Positions 1 to 8,071 are shown, counted from the stretch's first letter. The stretch: 64,000 nucleotides of DNA from Ruminococcus sp. (GCA_030531185.1 JAUNOG010000004.1:1-64000); one strand, 5' to 3'. The notes: generated by a model from the sequence alone, not told the origin. A program made the numbers and translations.

Positions 1-28
1 CTTACCTCTAACTTCTAACCTCTAACTT
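1..28. repeat. TTAGAGG-type intergenic repeat, end of a copy
   Basis: The first bases are a run of CTCTAAC/TTCTAAC heptads. The same low-complexity unit recurs at 6721-6753, 15040-15060, 16566-16583, 16739-16756 and 16777-16794. The repeat runs directly into the -35 box of the next promoter. Confidence 0.6.
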
Positions 29-56
29 GACACCACCCTTTGAAGTATGATATAAT
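27..56 (+). promoter_or_regulatory. Sigma-A type promoter for the GGDEF/solute-binding pair
   Basis: TTGACA at 27-32 and TATAAT at 51-56 are separated by 18 bp, and the first coding start lies about 30 bp further on. Both hexamers match the consensus. Confidence 0.75.
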
Positions 57-88
57 TTACGTAAATATAATTCGGAAAGCGCGGTGAT

Positions 89-1564
89 GTGATGATATCC
101 TCAGACGGCTCCCCAAAAAAGTTTTCATGGAAACTGATAACCTTTATTTATATACTTATTCTTGTCTCCGCCTGCTGTGCGATAGCTGTTGTGAGTTCGA
201 TCAGACTTTTCAGCAGCCGTATAAATTCCGAGGCGGAAGTCGTTGCGTCCCTGAATAAACAGCTCGGACTTTCTTTGGAAAAATATTTCAACAACATAGA
301 GGACGCAAGCAAGGTCGTACTTGCCGAACGCAGCATTGCCGCTTACAATGCCGCAGACGCCAAAATTGACAAGTACGCCGCTTCTCAGACCGAGGACGAG
401 ATCGAAGATTACCTTCTCACTATGAGTATGCTTGACAACTACTGCGATTTCTGTATAATATACGTTAACGACCATATTGTGGGAAAAATTTCCGTTGGCA
501 CCGAGGATCTGATGAGCGATAATATCTACAGCGATTTTCTGGATATCCTCGGCGACGATAAAACAAAATGGATAAGCGGAATAAACGGCAGCTACAAGAA
601 AATTTTCTATCTCAAACAGGTCAACGAAAATGCTGTTTTTGTTTCGTCGTTCTATACCTCCGAGCTTGAGGACGTGTTCCCCGTCAACGCAGACGACGAA
701 AACACAAAATTCTATCTTTCCGACAAAGAGGGAAATATTATCCTTTCCTCCGACGGGACCTCGGGCAAAAAGCTTGACGGCAAGCTTACCGAAAACGGGA
801 ACTCGGGCAGATATACGGTCAAGGACTCCGACTACATTCAAAGCTTTTCCGAAACGCGGTGGGGTATGAACATTATTACTCTGAGAGATATGCGCCCCGC
901 CTCCCTTGAACACGCAAACACGCTTATGGTGTGCGGCGGCATTCTTGTCTGCGCGGTAATTATACTTATTATAGCTTATTTGCTTATACTTCCCTCGGAT
1001 AACGGTACAGATAAGAGTTCCCCGGAGACCGTGGACAAACTTACGGGACTTCACAGCTCGGAGGCTGTTGAAAATCTGATCGCGGATAAAATAGAGACCT
1101 GTATCTCAGGCTCGACAATAATGCTCGCACTGGTAAGCATTGAAAACTACCGACTTATCAATGAAAGCTATGGACGCGCAGGCATAAACGAGGCTCTGCT
1201 TACCGTCTCTCACAAGCTTACCGAAATGTTCGGAGACGATAATTCTAAAAATATCGTGGGCAAAACGGACAAAAACGAATTTGTGATTTTCGCGGACTTC
1301 ACAGAGTACGATCTGTTCAAAGCTCACGACAGACTGAAGGAAAGTCTCCGCGCCCTTGACGAAAAGCTGAAACAATGCGAGCTGTCCTCGGACAGAGGTA
1401 TGATAAAGTGCGCCGTAGGTGCAGCTATATATCCCGACAGCAGTACGGATTACGACGAGCTTTACGAATACGCACACGAGGCTCTCGAGGAGTCATGGAA
1501 AAACGGCGGTAAAAAATACTCGCTGCACACAAAGAAAGTACATACCAAGGGAGGCAAAGTATGA
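89..1564 (+). CDS. Membrane sensor with degenerate GGDEF domain
   Basis: A 491-residue membrane protein. It has a transmembrane helix at about 17-40, an extracytoplasmic sensor region to about 277, a second helix at about 281-301, and a cytoplasmic GGDEF-fold domain at about 315-485. The LTGL motif that opens GGDEF domains is present, but the GGDEF signature itself reads as T-D-K-N-E-F near residue 392, so diguanylate cyclase activity is unlikely. The last four bases (ATGA) overlap the start of the next gene, a solute-binding lipoprotein, so the two are probably translationally coupled. Inference: the lipoprotein delivers a ligand signal to this sensor. The start is GTG at 89; ATG at 92 is equally possible. 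Confidence 0.85.
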   Translation: MMISSDGSPKKFSWKLITFIYILILVSACCAIAVVSSIRLFSSRINSEAEVVASLNKQLGLSLEKYFNNIEDASKVVLAERSIAAYNAADAKIDKYAASQTEDEIEDYLLTMSMLDNYCDFCIIYVNDHIVGKISVGTEDLMSDNIYSDFLDILGDDKTKWISGINGSYKKIFYLKQVNENAVFVSSFYTSELEDVFPVNADDENTKFYLSDKEGNIILSSDGTSGKKLDGKLTENGNSGRYTVKDSDYIQSFSETRWGMNIITLRDMRPASLEHANTLMVCGGILVCAVIILIIAYLLILPSDNGTDKSSPETVDKLTGLHSSEAVENLIADKIETCISGSTIMLALVSIENYRLINESYGRAGINEALLTVSHKLTEMFGDDNSKNIVGKTDKNEFVIFADFTEYDLFKAHDRLKESLRALDEKLKQCELSSDRGMIKCAVGAAIYPDSSTDYDELYEYAHEALEESWKNGGKKYSLHTKKVHTKGGKV

Positions 1565-2817
1565 TAAAAGCACGTTCCGGCAAAGCTGTTTTATGCGTAC
1601 TGCTGTGCGTTTCTCTGCTGTGCGGCTGCGGCGTTCATCAAGTCGAAAGAGTACAGGAGCGGGCAGTGATATACTACTCCTGGTGGGGAAAGGACGACCA
1701 CAGCGAGCGTGTTATCCAAGGCATAGACGCATTTGAAAATTCTTTCGCCGATATTTCCGTCAAACCCGAATACGGCGAATTTGAGGGCTTTAAGTCCCGT
1801 ATGGACTCGGAGTTCTATTCCGATACTCAGGCGGACGTTATGCAGCTCAATTACGACTGGCTGTATGAATATTCTTCCGACGGCGAGCAGTTTTATGATT
1901 TAAACGAACTGTCGGAGTACATAGACCTAAGCAATTTCAGCGAATTTTCTCTGGAGCTCGGAACGGTCAACGGCAAGCTGAACGCCCTGCCGTACAGCAT
2001 TAACGCCGTTACATTTGTGTACAATCAAAATTTTTACGACAGCTACGGACTTGATCTTCCGCAGACTTGGGAGGATCTGTTTGCGGCGGCAAAGGTGATG
2101 AGATCCGACGAGGTCTATCCTCTTGCTCTGTCGGAGAAAAATTTCTGGATGTGCTGCTGCGCTTATATGGAGCAGACTACAGGTCACAGTGTGTTCGATA
2201 AGGAAAATAATTTTACGCTCGCTCAATCCGATCTGGAAATTATGATAGATTTCTATCAGCGGCTGGTAAACGAAAAGGTTTCCAAGCTTGGAGCGGAATT
2301 CGACAGAAACGATTTTCAGGACTGCATTACAGGCGGCGTCGCCACATGGAATTCCGACGCAGGATATTTCAGCGACGCAGCCGAGAAATACGGCTTTAAC
2401 ATAGTTGTGGGAGATTATCCTGCGCAGGAAAATTATAAGTCCTACGGCTGGTATGTAAAACCAACCAGTCTGCTGGCGGTGAAAAAAAGTACAAAGGAGC
2501 CCGAGGCGGCGGCAAAGCTGCTGGACTTTATTCTCAACAGCTCGGATATGGCGGCACTCGTAGGTACGACAAAAGGCGTACCCGTAAGCCGTTCGGCTAC
2601 GGAGACCCTTGCCGCAAGAGATATGCTTACAGGTATAGGCTACATCTCAACTCAGAAGATAAACGATACTCCCGAGCTGGAGATTATGAGCCCCTACCTT
2701 GAAAATTCTCAGCTTATTTCCATATTTACCGACGCATGCGAAAGCGTTTATTACGGAAAAATGAAAACCTCGACTGCGGCTAAACGTTCTCTGGAAAAAA
2801 TGTCGGAGCTGTTCTGA
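1561..2817 (+). CDS. Extracellular solute-binding lipoprotein (family 1)
   Basis: A 418-residue lipoprotein with a signal peptide ending at the lipobox L-L-C-G-C, followed by a periplasmic-binding-protein fold of the carbohydrate/SBP-bac-1 type. The early strand ending in Y-S-W-W-G, the N-A-V-T-F-V-Y-N-Q-N segment and the P-x-x-W-E-D-L motif are typical of sugar ABC binding proteins. No permease or ATPase genes follow, and the gene overlaps a membrane GGDEF-like sensor by 4 bp. It therefore more likely works as the ligand-binding partner of that sensor than in transport, though permeases elsewhere in the genome are possible. Confidence 0.85.
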   Translation: MIKARSGKAVLCVLLCVSLLCGCGVHQVERVQERAVIYYSWWGKDDHSERVIQGIDAFENSFADISVKPEYGEFEGFKSRMDSEFYSDTQADVMQLNYDWLYEYSSDGEQFYDLNELSEYIDLSNFSEFSLELGTVNGKLNALPYSINAVTFVYNQNFYDSYGLDLPQTWEDLFAAAKVMRSDEVYPLALSEKNFWMCCCAYMEQTTGHSVFDKENNFTLAQSDLEIMIDFYQRLVNEKVSKLGAEFDRNDFQDCITGGVATWNSDAGYFSDAAEKYGFNIVVGDYPAQENYKSYGWYVKPTSLLAVKKSTKEPEAAAKLLDFILNSSDMAALVGTTKGVPVSRSATETLAARDMLTGIGYISTQKINDTPELEIMSPYLENSQLISIFTDACESVYYGKMKTSTAAKRSLEKMSELF

Positions 2818-2823
2818 TGATAA

Positions 2824-2933
2824 GAAATCGCTGATTAAATCGTTTCTGCTGTTTTTCGTCACTTTCTCAGTAAAGTTTTTTCAAGCGTTCCTCAAAACGG
2901 CGAAACGATTGCTTTGTATTAATCAGTGTTTCC
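2824..2933. repeat. Short element with inverted ends (MITE-like)
   Basis: An intergenic stretch bounded by imperfect inverted repeats. CTGATTAA (2831-2838) pairs with TTAATCAG (2919-2926), and ATCGTTTC (2839-2846) with GAAACGAT (2902-2909). The symmetry extends imperfectly outward to 2824 and 2933. There is no coding potential and no T-run of the kind expected for a terminator. It may be a miniature inverted-repeat element or only a long hairpin. Confidence 0.4.
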
Positions 2934-2955
2934 TTAATTGTTCATATTATAGCTG

Positions 2956-2984
2956 TTGACAATTAACAAAACGAGTGGTATAAT
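2956..2984 (+). promoter_or_regulatory. Consensus promoter for the ilvA T-box transcript
   Basis: TTGACA at 2956-2961 and TATAAT at 2979-2984 are separated by exactly 17 bp. Transcription would start near 2991 and run into the T-box leader. Confidence 0.88.
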
Positions 2985-2990
2985 ATTTGT

Positions 2991-3250
2991 ATATATTAAA
3001 AAGGCTTTGACGGGAACGTTGCAGACATAACAAATTCTTTCAGAGAGCGTCCGATCGGTGCGAGGACGCAGGATTTTTGCCGGCAGTATCCTCCCTGAGC
3101 TTGTCCGCCGAAAGTGTTTTATTATTAAGCGGGCGCGGTTTCTCACCGTTAAAGGAGATACGAGCGGCAGGATCAATTAATTCTGCAATCGGAGTGGTAT
3201 CACGGAGATTACTTTGTCTTCGCCTCTGTTTTCGGGGCGGAGATTTTTAT
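2991..3250 (+). promoter_or_regulatory. T-box riboswitch, isoleucine specifier
   Basis: A leader of about 260 nt with T-box hallmarks. An AGAGAG motif and a following GGTGcgAG motif sit in stem I. A specifier region with ATC (isoleucine) at 3088-3090 precedes CTCCCTGAGC. The T-box core GAGTGGTATCACGG lies around 3192-3205; the base after TGG is T, which would pair with discriminator A of the tRNA. A GC-rich terminator hairpin with a T-run follows at about 3219-3247. The specifier was read by eye from loop context, but ATC fits the downstream threonine deaminase, the first enzyme of isoleucine synthesis. Uncharged tRNA-Ile should prevent termination. Confidence 0.85.
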
Positions 3251-3263
3251 TTGGAAAGAGGTA

Positions 3264-4469
3264 ATGAAAATGCTTACATTGGATAAGGTGTTTGACGCGT
3301 CTAACGTGCTGAAGGAGGTCATCAGACCTACCGAGTGCATCAACGCGCCGAAAGTCAATCCCGACTGCAACGTCTATCTGAAAACGGAAAATCTTCAGGT
3401 TACGGGTTCATTTAAGGTAAGAGGCGCATATTACAAAATTTCTCAGCTGTCCGACGAGGAAAAGTCCCACGGCGTTATCGCCTGCTCTGCGGGAAACCAC
3501 GCTCAGGGAGTTGCGCTTGCGGCGGCTAAGAACGGTATAAAGTCCATTATCTGCCTGCCAGACGGAGCGCCTATATCAAAGGTCGAGGCTACCAAAAGCT
3601 ACGGTGCTGAGATATGTCTCGTGCCCGGAGTTTACGACGACGCTTATGCGGAGGCTATCAGACTTCGCGACGAAAAGGGCTACACCTTTATTCACCCCTT
3701 TGACGACGAGAACGTTATTGCAGGACAGGGCACTATCGGTCTTGAAATACTCAATCAGGTCACGGACGCGAACGTCATTGTAGTACCTGTGGGCGGCGGC
3801 GGACTTATCTCGGGCGTTGCATTCGCAGTTAAACAGCTCAACCCCAGAGTTAAGGTCTACGGCGTTCAGGCTGAGGGCGCGGCGTCTATGGTCAAGTCCA
3901 TTAATGACGGAAAAATCACCTGCCTCGACACGGTTCACACCATTGCCGACGGTATAAAGGTCAAGGAGCCGGGAGAGCATACGTTTGAATACTGTTCAAA
4001 GTATGTGGACGGTATCGTTACCGTTACGGACGACGAGGTTTCCTCCGCTATCCTGCACCTTATCGAAAAGCAGAAGCTTATTGCCGAGGGCGCGGGCGCA
4101 GTTTCCGTGGCGGCTGTTATGTTCAATAAGATACCCGATATCAAGGGCAAAAACGTGGTTTGCCTCGTTTCGGGAGGAAATATCGACGTTACCATACTTT
4201 CAAGGGTCATCAAGAGAGGTCTGCTGAAGTCGGGACGTTCCGACACGTTGACGATCCAGCTTGAGGATAAGCCAGGACAGCTCAAGGGCGTATCGGCTAT
4301 CATCTCCGACCTGGGGGGAAACGTCGTTTCCATACACCACGAAAGAGCAAGCGAGGACAGCGACATTACGGAATGTCTGCTGAGAATAGTCCTTGAAACG
4401 AGGAACTACGAGCACATCAGAGAGATCAGACAGGCTCTTACAAACGAGGGCTTTAAAATAATAAATTAA
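3264..4469 (+). CDS. ilvA: Threonine ammonia-lyase (threonine deaminase)
   Basis: A PLP enzyme that deaminates threonine to 2-oxobutanoate, the entry step to isoleucine. At 401 residues it is the short form. The PLP lysine is K51 in S-F-K-V-R-G-A, the phosphate-binding glycine loop V-G-G-G-G-L is at about 174-179, and there is a single C-terminal ACT domain at about 325-400 (E-D-K-P-G-Q-L-K-G). It follows an isoleucine T-box and a good ribosome site (AAAGAGG). The ACT-containing short form is also seen in catabolic enzymes, but T-box control argues for a biosynthetic role. ridA lies 25 bp downstream in the same transcript. Confidence 0.95.
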   Translation: MKMLTLDKVFDASNVLKEVIRPTECINAPKVNPDCNVYLKTENLQVTGSFKVRGAYYKISQLSDEEKSHGVIACSAGNHAQGVALAAAKNGIKSIICLPDGAPISKVEATKSYGAEICLVPGVYDDAYAEAIRLRDEKGYTFIHPFDDENVIAGQGTIGLEILNQVTDANVIVVPVGGGGLISGVAFAVKQLNPRVKVYGVQAEGAASMVKSINDGKITCLDTVHTIADGIKVKEPGEHTFEYCSKYVDGIVTVTDDEVSSAILHLIEKQKLIAEGAGAVSVAAVMFNKIPDIKGKNVVCLVSGGNIDVTILSRVIKRGLLKSGRSDTLTIQLEDKPGQLKGVSAIISDLGGNVVSIHHERASEDSDITECLLRIVLETRNYEHIREIRQALTNEGFKIIN

Positions 4470-4494
4470 AATACATATAAAGGAGCAGATCACA

Positions 4495-4869
4495 ATGGCA
4501 GAAAAAGTTTACACAAAAAATGCGCCCGACGCTATCGGACCCTACTCGCAGGCAATGGTTGTGGGTAATCTTGTTTTCACTTCGGGACAGATCGCTATCA
4601 ACCCCGCTACAGGAAACGTAGAGGCAGTTACTATCGAGGAGCAGACGCATCAGGTATGCAAAAATCTTACCGCCGTTCTCGCAGAGGCAGGTTCTTCTAT
4701 CGACAAGGCAGTAAAGACGGTATGTTTCCTCAAGAATATGTCGGACTTCGCCGCATTCAACGGCGTTTACGGCGAGTATTTCACCTCAAAGCCCGCAAGA
4801 AGCTGCGTGGCTGTAAAAGAACTCCCGAAGGACGTTCTTGTTGAGGTAGAGGTTATTGCCGAGAAATAA
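4495..4869 (+). CDS. ridA: 2-iminobutanoate/2-iminopropanoate deaminase
   Basis: A 124-residue RidA/YjgF protein. The signature P-A-R-S-C-V-A-V with R102, equivalent to the substrate-binding arginine R105 of E. coli RidA, and the closing L-P-K-D-V-L-V-E-V-E-V-I-A are present. RidA hydrolyses the reactive enamine/imine intermediates released by PLP dehydratases such as IlvA. Its position directly behind ilvA, under the same T-box, couples production and removal of 2-iminobutanoate. The ribosome site AAAGGAG precedes the start, and an intrinsic terminator follows the gene. Confidence 0.96.
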   Translation: MAEKVYTKNAPDAIGPYSQAMVVGNLVFTSGQIAINPATGNVEAVTIEEQTHQVCKNLTAVLAEAGSSIDKAVKTVCFLKNMSDFAAFNGVYGEYFTSKPARSCVAVKELPKDVLVEVEVIAEK

Positions 4870-4889
4870 TTTCGGGTAAAATTTATATT

Positions 4890-4918
4890 AGGGCGGCTTT
4901 TCAGTCGCCCTGAGTTTT
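4890..4918 (+). terminator. Intrinsic terminator after ridA
   Basis: AGGGCG (4890-4895) pairs with CGCCCT (4906-4911), followed by GAGTTTTAT. Confidence 0.75.
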
Positions 4919-4934
4919 ATTCGGAGGTATAAAT

Positions 4935-6206
4935 GTGATAAACAAGCAATTTATCAAAGGTAAAATAGACTCGGGCTTTAAATACGCTTTTGCATTTGCC
5001 AAATTGCTGTGCATTTCCGTTGCGCTGGGTATTGTGGGCGGAGTGGTAGGCTCTCTGTTTCATATGGCGGTCAACCTTGTGACGGATTTCCGTGTGGGTC
5101 ACCACGAATGGACAGTTTTTCTCGCTCCCATAGCAGGATTGCTGATAGTCTTTCTGTACAGGGTCTGCAAGATAGACGAGGAAACGGGAACAAACCTCAT
5201 TATAAGCTCCATACGGACAAGCATAAAGGTGCCTGTAATTATGGCTCCGCTGATCTTCGTCTCAACGGTCATTACCCATTTCGTGGGCGGCTCCGTAGGA
5301 CGTGAGGGAGCGGCATTGCAGTTAGGCGGAAGTATCGGCGCAAAAGCGGGAGAGATACTCCGCTTAGACCACAAGGATATGAGCCTTGTTATAATGTGCG
5401 GTATGAGTTCGGTATTCGCCGCGCTTTTCGGAACTCCCCTTACGGCGACATTTTTTGCTATGGAGGTCATAAGCGTCGGCGTTATCTACTATGTGGGACT
5501 TGTCCCCTGCATAGCGTCCTCCCTTGTGGCATACAAGATATCAATACTTATGGGACTTCCTCCCACATCGTTCAAGATCGGCTCGGAGGTACCTCGGGTA
5601 TCCTTGGTAAGCGTAACTCAGGTAGGAATTATGGCAGTACTGTGCGCGTTGGTTTCAATTCTTTTCTGCGTGGTTATGAAACGCTCCCACGATATGTTCA
5701 GGGTACACATAAAGAACGCTTACATACGCATTGCGGTAGGCGGAGTTATACTTATCGCGCTCACTCTGCTTACAGGCGGAGACTACAACGGCGCGGGCGG
5801 AGGAATAATCTCCGCCGCTATCGAGGAAGGAAACGCAAAATATTTGGCGTTCCTGCTGAAAATAGTGTTCACCGCCGTTTGTATCGGCTCAGGCTTTAAG
5901 GGCGGAGAGATCGTTCCCACATTCTTCATAGGCGCGACCTTCGGCTGCGTATGCGCTCCCTTGGTGGGAGCAGACCCCTGTTTCGGAGCGGCAATAGGAC
6001 TTGTGTCAATGTTCTGCGCCGTGGTAAACTGTCCTATAGCCTCGATTTTTTTAAGCTACGAGCTGTTTGCAGGTCAAGGAACGGTGCTGTTCGCAATAGC
6101 CTGCGGAGTAAGCTATATGCTTTCGGGGTATTACGGACTTTATTCCAGTCAAAAAATAATGTACTCAAAGCTAAAGCCTGAGTATATAAATATCAATGCA
6201 AAATAG
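4935..6206 (+). CDS. CLC-family anion channel/antiporter (possible CLC-F type)
   Basis: A 423-residue polytopic protein of the CLC family. It has G-S-V-G-R-E-G-A with the gating glutamate near residue 121, F-G-T-P-L-T-A-T-F-F-A-M-E, and G-G-E-I-V-P-T-F-F in the second half. The canonical selectivity motif G-S-G-I-P is absent; at that position the protein has E-T-G-T-N-L-I-I. As far as I recall, replacement of G-S-G-I-P by a G-x-N-L-I type sequence marks fluoride-exporting CLC-F proteins, so fluoride/proton exchange is a fair hypothesis. No fluoride riboswitch is visible upstream. The reported first codon (position 4935) has a GGAGG site just before it. Confidence 0.88.
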   Translation: MINKQFIKGKIDSGFKYAFAFAKLLCISVALGIVGGVVGSLFHMAVNLVTDFRVGHHEWTVFLAPIAGLLIVFLYRVCKIDEETGTNLIISSIRTSIKVPVIMAPLIFVSTVITHFVGGSVGREGAALQLGGSIGAKAGEILRLDHKDMSLVIMCGMSSVFAALFGTPLTATFFAMEVISVGVIYYVGLVPCIASSLVAYKISILMGLPPTSFKIGSEVPRVSLVSVTQVGIMAVLCALVSILFCVVMKRSHDMFRVHIKNAYIRIAVGGVILIALTLLTGGDYNGAGGGIISAAIEEGNAKYLAFLLKIVFTAVCIGSGFKGGEIVPTFFIGATFGCVCAPLVGADPCFGAAIGLVSMFCAVVNCPIASIFLSYELFAGQGTVLFAIACGVSYMLSGYYGLYSSQKIMYSKLKPEYININAK

Positions 6207-6219
6207 GGGGGAGTAACAT

Positions 6220-6720
6220 ATGTCAAGCACAGGAAAAAGAATGGCGGACGCAGAGACCGCACGTTACGGAAAAATAAATGCTCTGATCGGCATTCTCACA
6301 GGCAAGCGTGAAAAAAGCATTCCCGGCGGACTTCTTGAGGACAGTCAAAAAAATCCTATGGAAACGCTCTTTGCGGACGATTTTAAAAGCAAGATAAATG
6401 TTGGCGGCAAAATAACCATTGACGGCGACGAGCTTATGATCGGACGTAAGACATACAGCGCAGACGATCTCCAAAAGGTCACGATAAATACGGAAGGCTC
6501 TATGAAGCTGTACGACCGCAAAGGGAAAAAGCTGTGCGGTACTTTCGCTCTTAATCTCTCCGTCAAAAATATTGAATATCTCTGCATATGGCTGAGACTT
6601 CACAACGTGGCGGCGGAGGTAAGGTCGGGCAAGGGCGAGAAAGCCTTTCAATGGGCAGTTTTCGCCATAAGCGCACTTATAATAATTCTGATCGCATTTT
6701 TAAAAAGAATGCCCTTTTAG
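6220..6720 (+). CDS. Hypothetical protein with C-terminal membrane anchor
   Basis: A 166-residue protein with a soluble, charged N-terminal part and one hydrophobic helix at the C-terminus (about 145-162). I do not recognise the family. The middle segment, a series of short strands around residues 60-130, is reminiscent of small bacterial PH-like domains, but this is weak. A strong ribosome site (GGGGGAG) precedes the ATG, 13 bp after the CLC gene, so the two are probably co-transcribed. The topology suggests a tail-anchored protein with the soluble part in the cytoplasm. Confidence 0.75.
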   Translation: MSSTGKRMADAETARYGKINALIGILTGKREKSIPGGLLEDSQKNPMETLFADDFKSKINVGGKITIDGDELMIGRKTYSADDLQKVTINTEGSMKLYDRKGKKLCGTFALNLSVKNIEYLCIWLRLHNVAAEVRSGKGEKAFQWAVFAISALIIILIAFLKRMPF

Positions 6721-6753
6721 AAGTAAGAGGTTAGAGGTAAGATGTAAGAATTA
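6721..6753. repeat. TTAGAGG-type intergenic repeat
   Basis: AAGTAAGAGGTTAGAGG and following purine-rich heptads start directly after the stop codon of the preceding gene. Same unit as at 1-28 and 16739-16756. Confidence 0.55.
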
Positions 6754-6780
6754 AGAAAGGCAGGAAAATATCCGCCCTGC

Positions 6781-6816
6781 AAAAAAATCTCCGCACCAAT
6801 CGGTACGGAGATTTTT
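6781..6816. terminator. Bidirectional intrinsic terminator
   Basis: TCTCCG (6788-6793) pairs with CGGAGA (6806-6811). An A-run lies on the left and a T-run on the right, so it serves both the plus-strand gene ending at 6720 and the minus-strand khpA operon ending at 6821. Confidence 0.8.
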
Positions 6817-6820
6817 ATTA

Positions 6821-7054
6821 TCAGTCAATTTCAACCATAATCTTCTGGTCAATACGGGAAGCTCCCGCTCTCATAACAACTCTGATAGCCTTGGCAATTC
6901 TTCCCTGCTTGCCGATGACCCTGCCCATATCGTCGGGAGCAACGTGCAGATGATAAACCACAACGCCCTCCTCATTAGGCTCGTCAACGACTACCTCAAC
7001 AGCGTCCTTGTTTTCAACAAGCTCCGCCACAATGGTCTCAAGTAATTTTTTCAT
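6821..7054 (-). CDS. khpA: KH-domain RNA-binding protein KhpA
   Basis: A 77-residue single KH domain with the RNA-binding G-K-Q-G loop at 48-51 (G-R-V-I-G-K-Q-G-R). KhpA is a small RNA chaperone usually encoded right after rpsP, and here it is the last gene of the ffh-rpsP cluster. In most Firmicutes rimM, trmD and rplS follow; here the operon ends at a bidirectional terminator instead. Ribosome site GGAGGAATATC. Confidence 0.95.
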   Translation of the reverse strand: MKKLLETIVAELVENKDAVEVVVDEPNEEGVVVYHLHVAPDDMGRVIGKQGRIAKAIRVVMRAGASRIDQKIMVEID

Positions 7055-7168
7055 TGATATTCCTCCGTTCTCCCACGAAAAAGAGGGGGAAAATCCCCCC
7101 GAATAAACCGGTAAGGCGAGGGGTGGGATAAGAGCCTTACCGATCGGAATAAATCCTTTGCTTACAGA

Positions 7169-7411
7169 TTAAAGCGTGCCGTTCTTCTTGAGAAGCTTCT
7201 TAACCGTATCTGTAGGCTGTGCGCCCTTAGCGATCCAGGACTTTGCCTTTTCATCGTCAACCTTGAGTACGGAAGGCTCCTTAGTAGGGTCATAGTAACC
7301 GAGCTCCTCGATGAAACGTCCGTCTCTTGGGTATCTTGAATCAGCAACAACAATTCTGTAGAAAGGAGCCTTCTTAGCGCCCATTCTTCTGAGTCTGATC
7401 TTTACTGCCAT
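7169..7411 (-). CDS. rpsP: 30S ribosomal protein S16
   Basis: An 80-residue S16 protein, [11 protein letters not shown] at the start and [11 protein letters not shown] in the first third, both diagnostic. It has a good ribosome site (GGAGGTGAATAT). It sits between two small membrane protein genes and khpA, on the same strand as ffh. The start is unambiguous from family conservation. Confidence 0.98.
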   Translation of the reverse strand: MAVKIRLRRMGAKKAPFYRIVVADSRYPRDGRFIEELGYYDPTKEPSVLKVDDEKAKSWIAKGAQPTDTVKKLLKKNGTL

Positions 7412-7500
7412 TATATATTCACCTCCATAAATTTCTTCTTATATCAAATTAACCGACATTTTGCCGCCTAATTTTTGATAGCAAATTTAATCTCCGCCGT

Positions 7501-7692
7501 TCAGCTGAACTGTACGACTAAACCGAGAACAATCAATCCGACGCCGCATAATCCGTTGACTGTCCTTGTGAACTGCCTGTATGTGGGATTATCTCTGAAT
7601 AAAACAGCCAGAATACCCCGACCTCTCATATCAAAGTCAAGTATCGCCATAACAAGCAGAAATGCGCCGAAAATTCCCAAAATTGCACCCAC
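7501..7692 (-). CDS. Small two-helix membrane protein
   Basis: A 63-residue protein made of two hydrophobic helices (about 3-18 and 43-61) joined by a basic loop containing D-N-P-T-Y-R-Q-F. The start is GTG at 7692 with AGGGG 8 bp upstream. I do not assign a family; the layout resembles small Imm17-like membrane proteins but the match is not firm. It lies between ffh and rpsP, where no gene is usually found. The preceding 100 bp on this strand show no clear promoter. Confidence 0.55.
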   Translation of the reverse strand: MGAILGIFGAFLLVMAILDFDMRGRGILAVLFRDNPTYRQFTRTVNGLCGVGLIVLGLVVQFS

Positions 7693-7802
7693 TTTAATAC
7701 CCCTATAATATATTTTTTATGTCCGCTCTGCGGAAGTGCACTAAGAATTGTCTAACCCCTAAGCAATCCGATAACTAACTGATTTGAAATCTGATTTTTT
7801 TT

Positions 7803-8069
7803 CTACAAAAAAACTGACACTGACAGAAAGATGAGCCCTATAATAAACAAAATCCAGTCCTCTGTCTTTTTGCTGACAAATCTCCCTCTTCGTGTCCCAT
7901 ATTCAGATATACCGAAATGCGGAAATAAAAAATCAACTATAATGCTTAGTACAGTCGGACGGTTGCTGTGCTTTTCACAAAAATTATCATACTTATCTAA
8001 AATATCAAACATCAAATCAAGTATGGAAATAAGTATAAAAAATATACCTGCAATTACAAGAAATATCAT
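7803..8069 (-). CDS. Small membrane protein downstream of ffh
   Basis: An 88-residue protein with a hydrophobic helix at each end (about 2-23 and 70-87) and a soluble loop carrying R-R-G-R and histidines in the middle. Its ATG lies only 2 bp after the ffh stop codon, so it is almost certainly co-transcribed and perhaps coupled to ffh. No family recognised. With the 63-residue protein downstream it forms a small-protein insertion between the SRP gene and rpsP. Confidence 0.6.
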   Translation of the reverse strand: MIFLVIAGIFFILISILDLMFDILDKYDNFCEKHSNRPTVLSIIVDFLFPHFGISEYGTRRGRFVSKKTEDWILFIIGLIFLSVSVFL

Positions 8070-8071
8070 TA

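Noticed and set aside
4880..4934. Fluoride riboswitch upstream of the CLC gene
   Set aside because: The gap holds only the ridA terminator and a ribosome site; none of the conserved fluoride-aptamer blocks are there.
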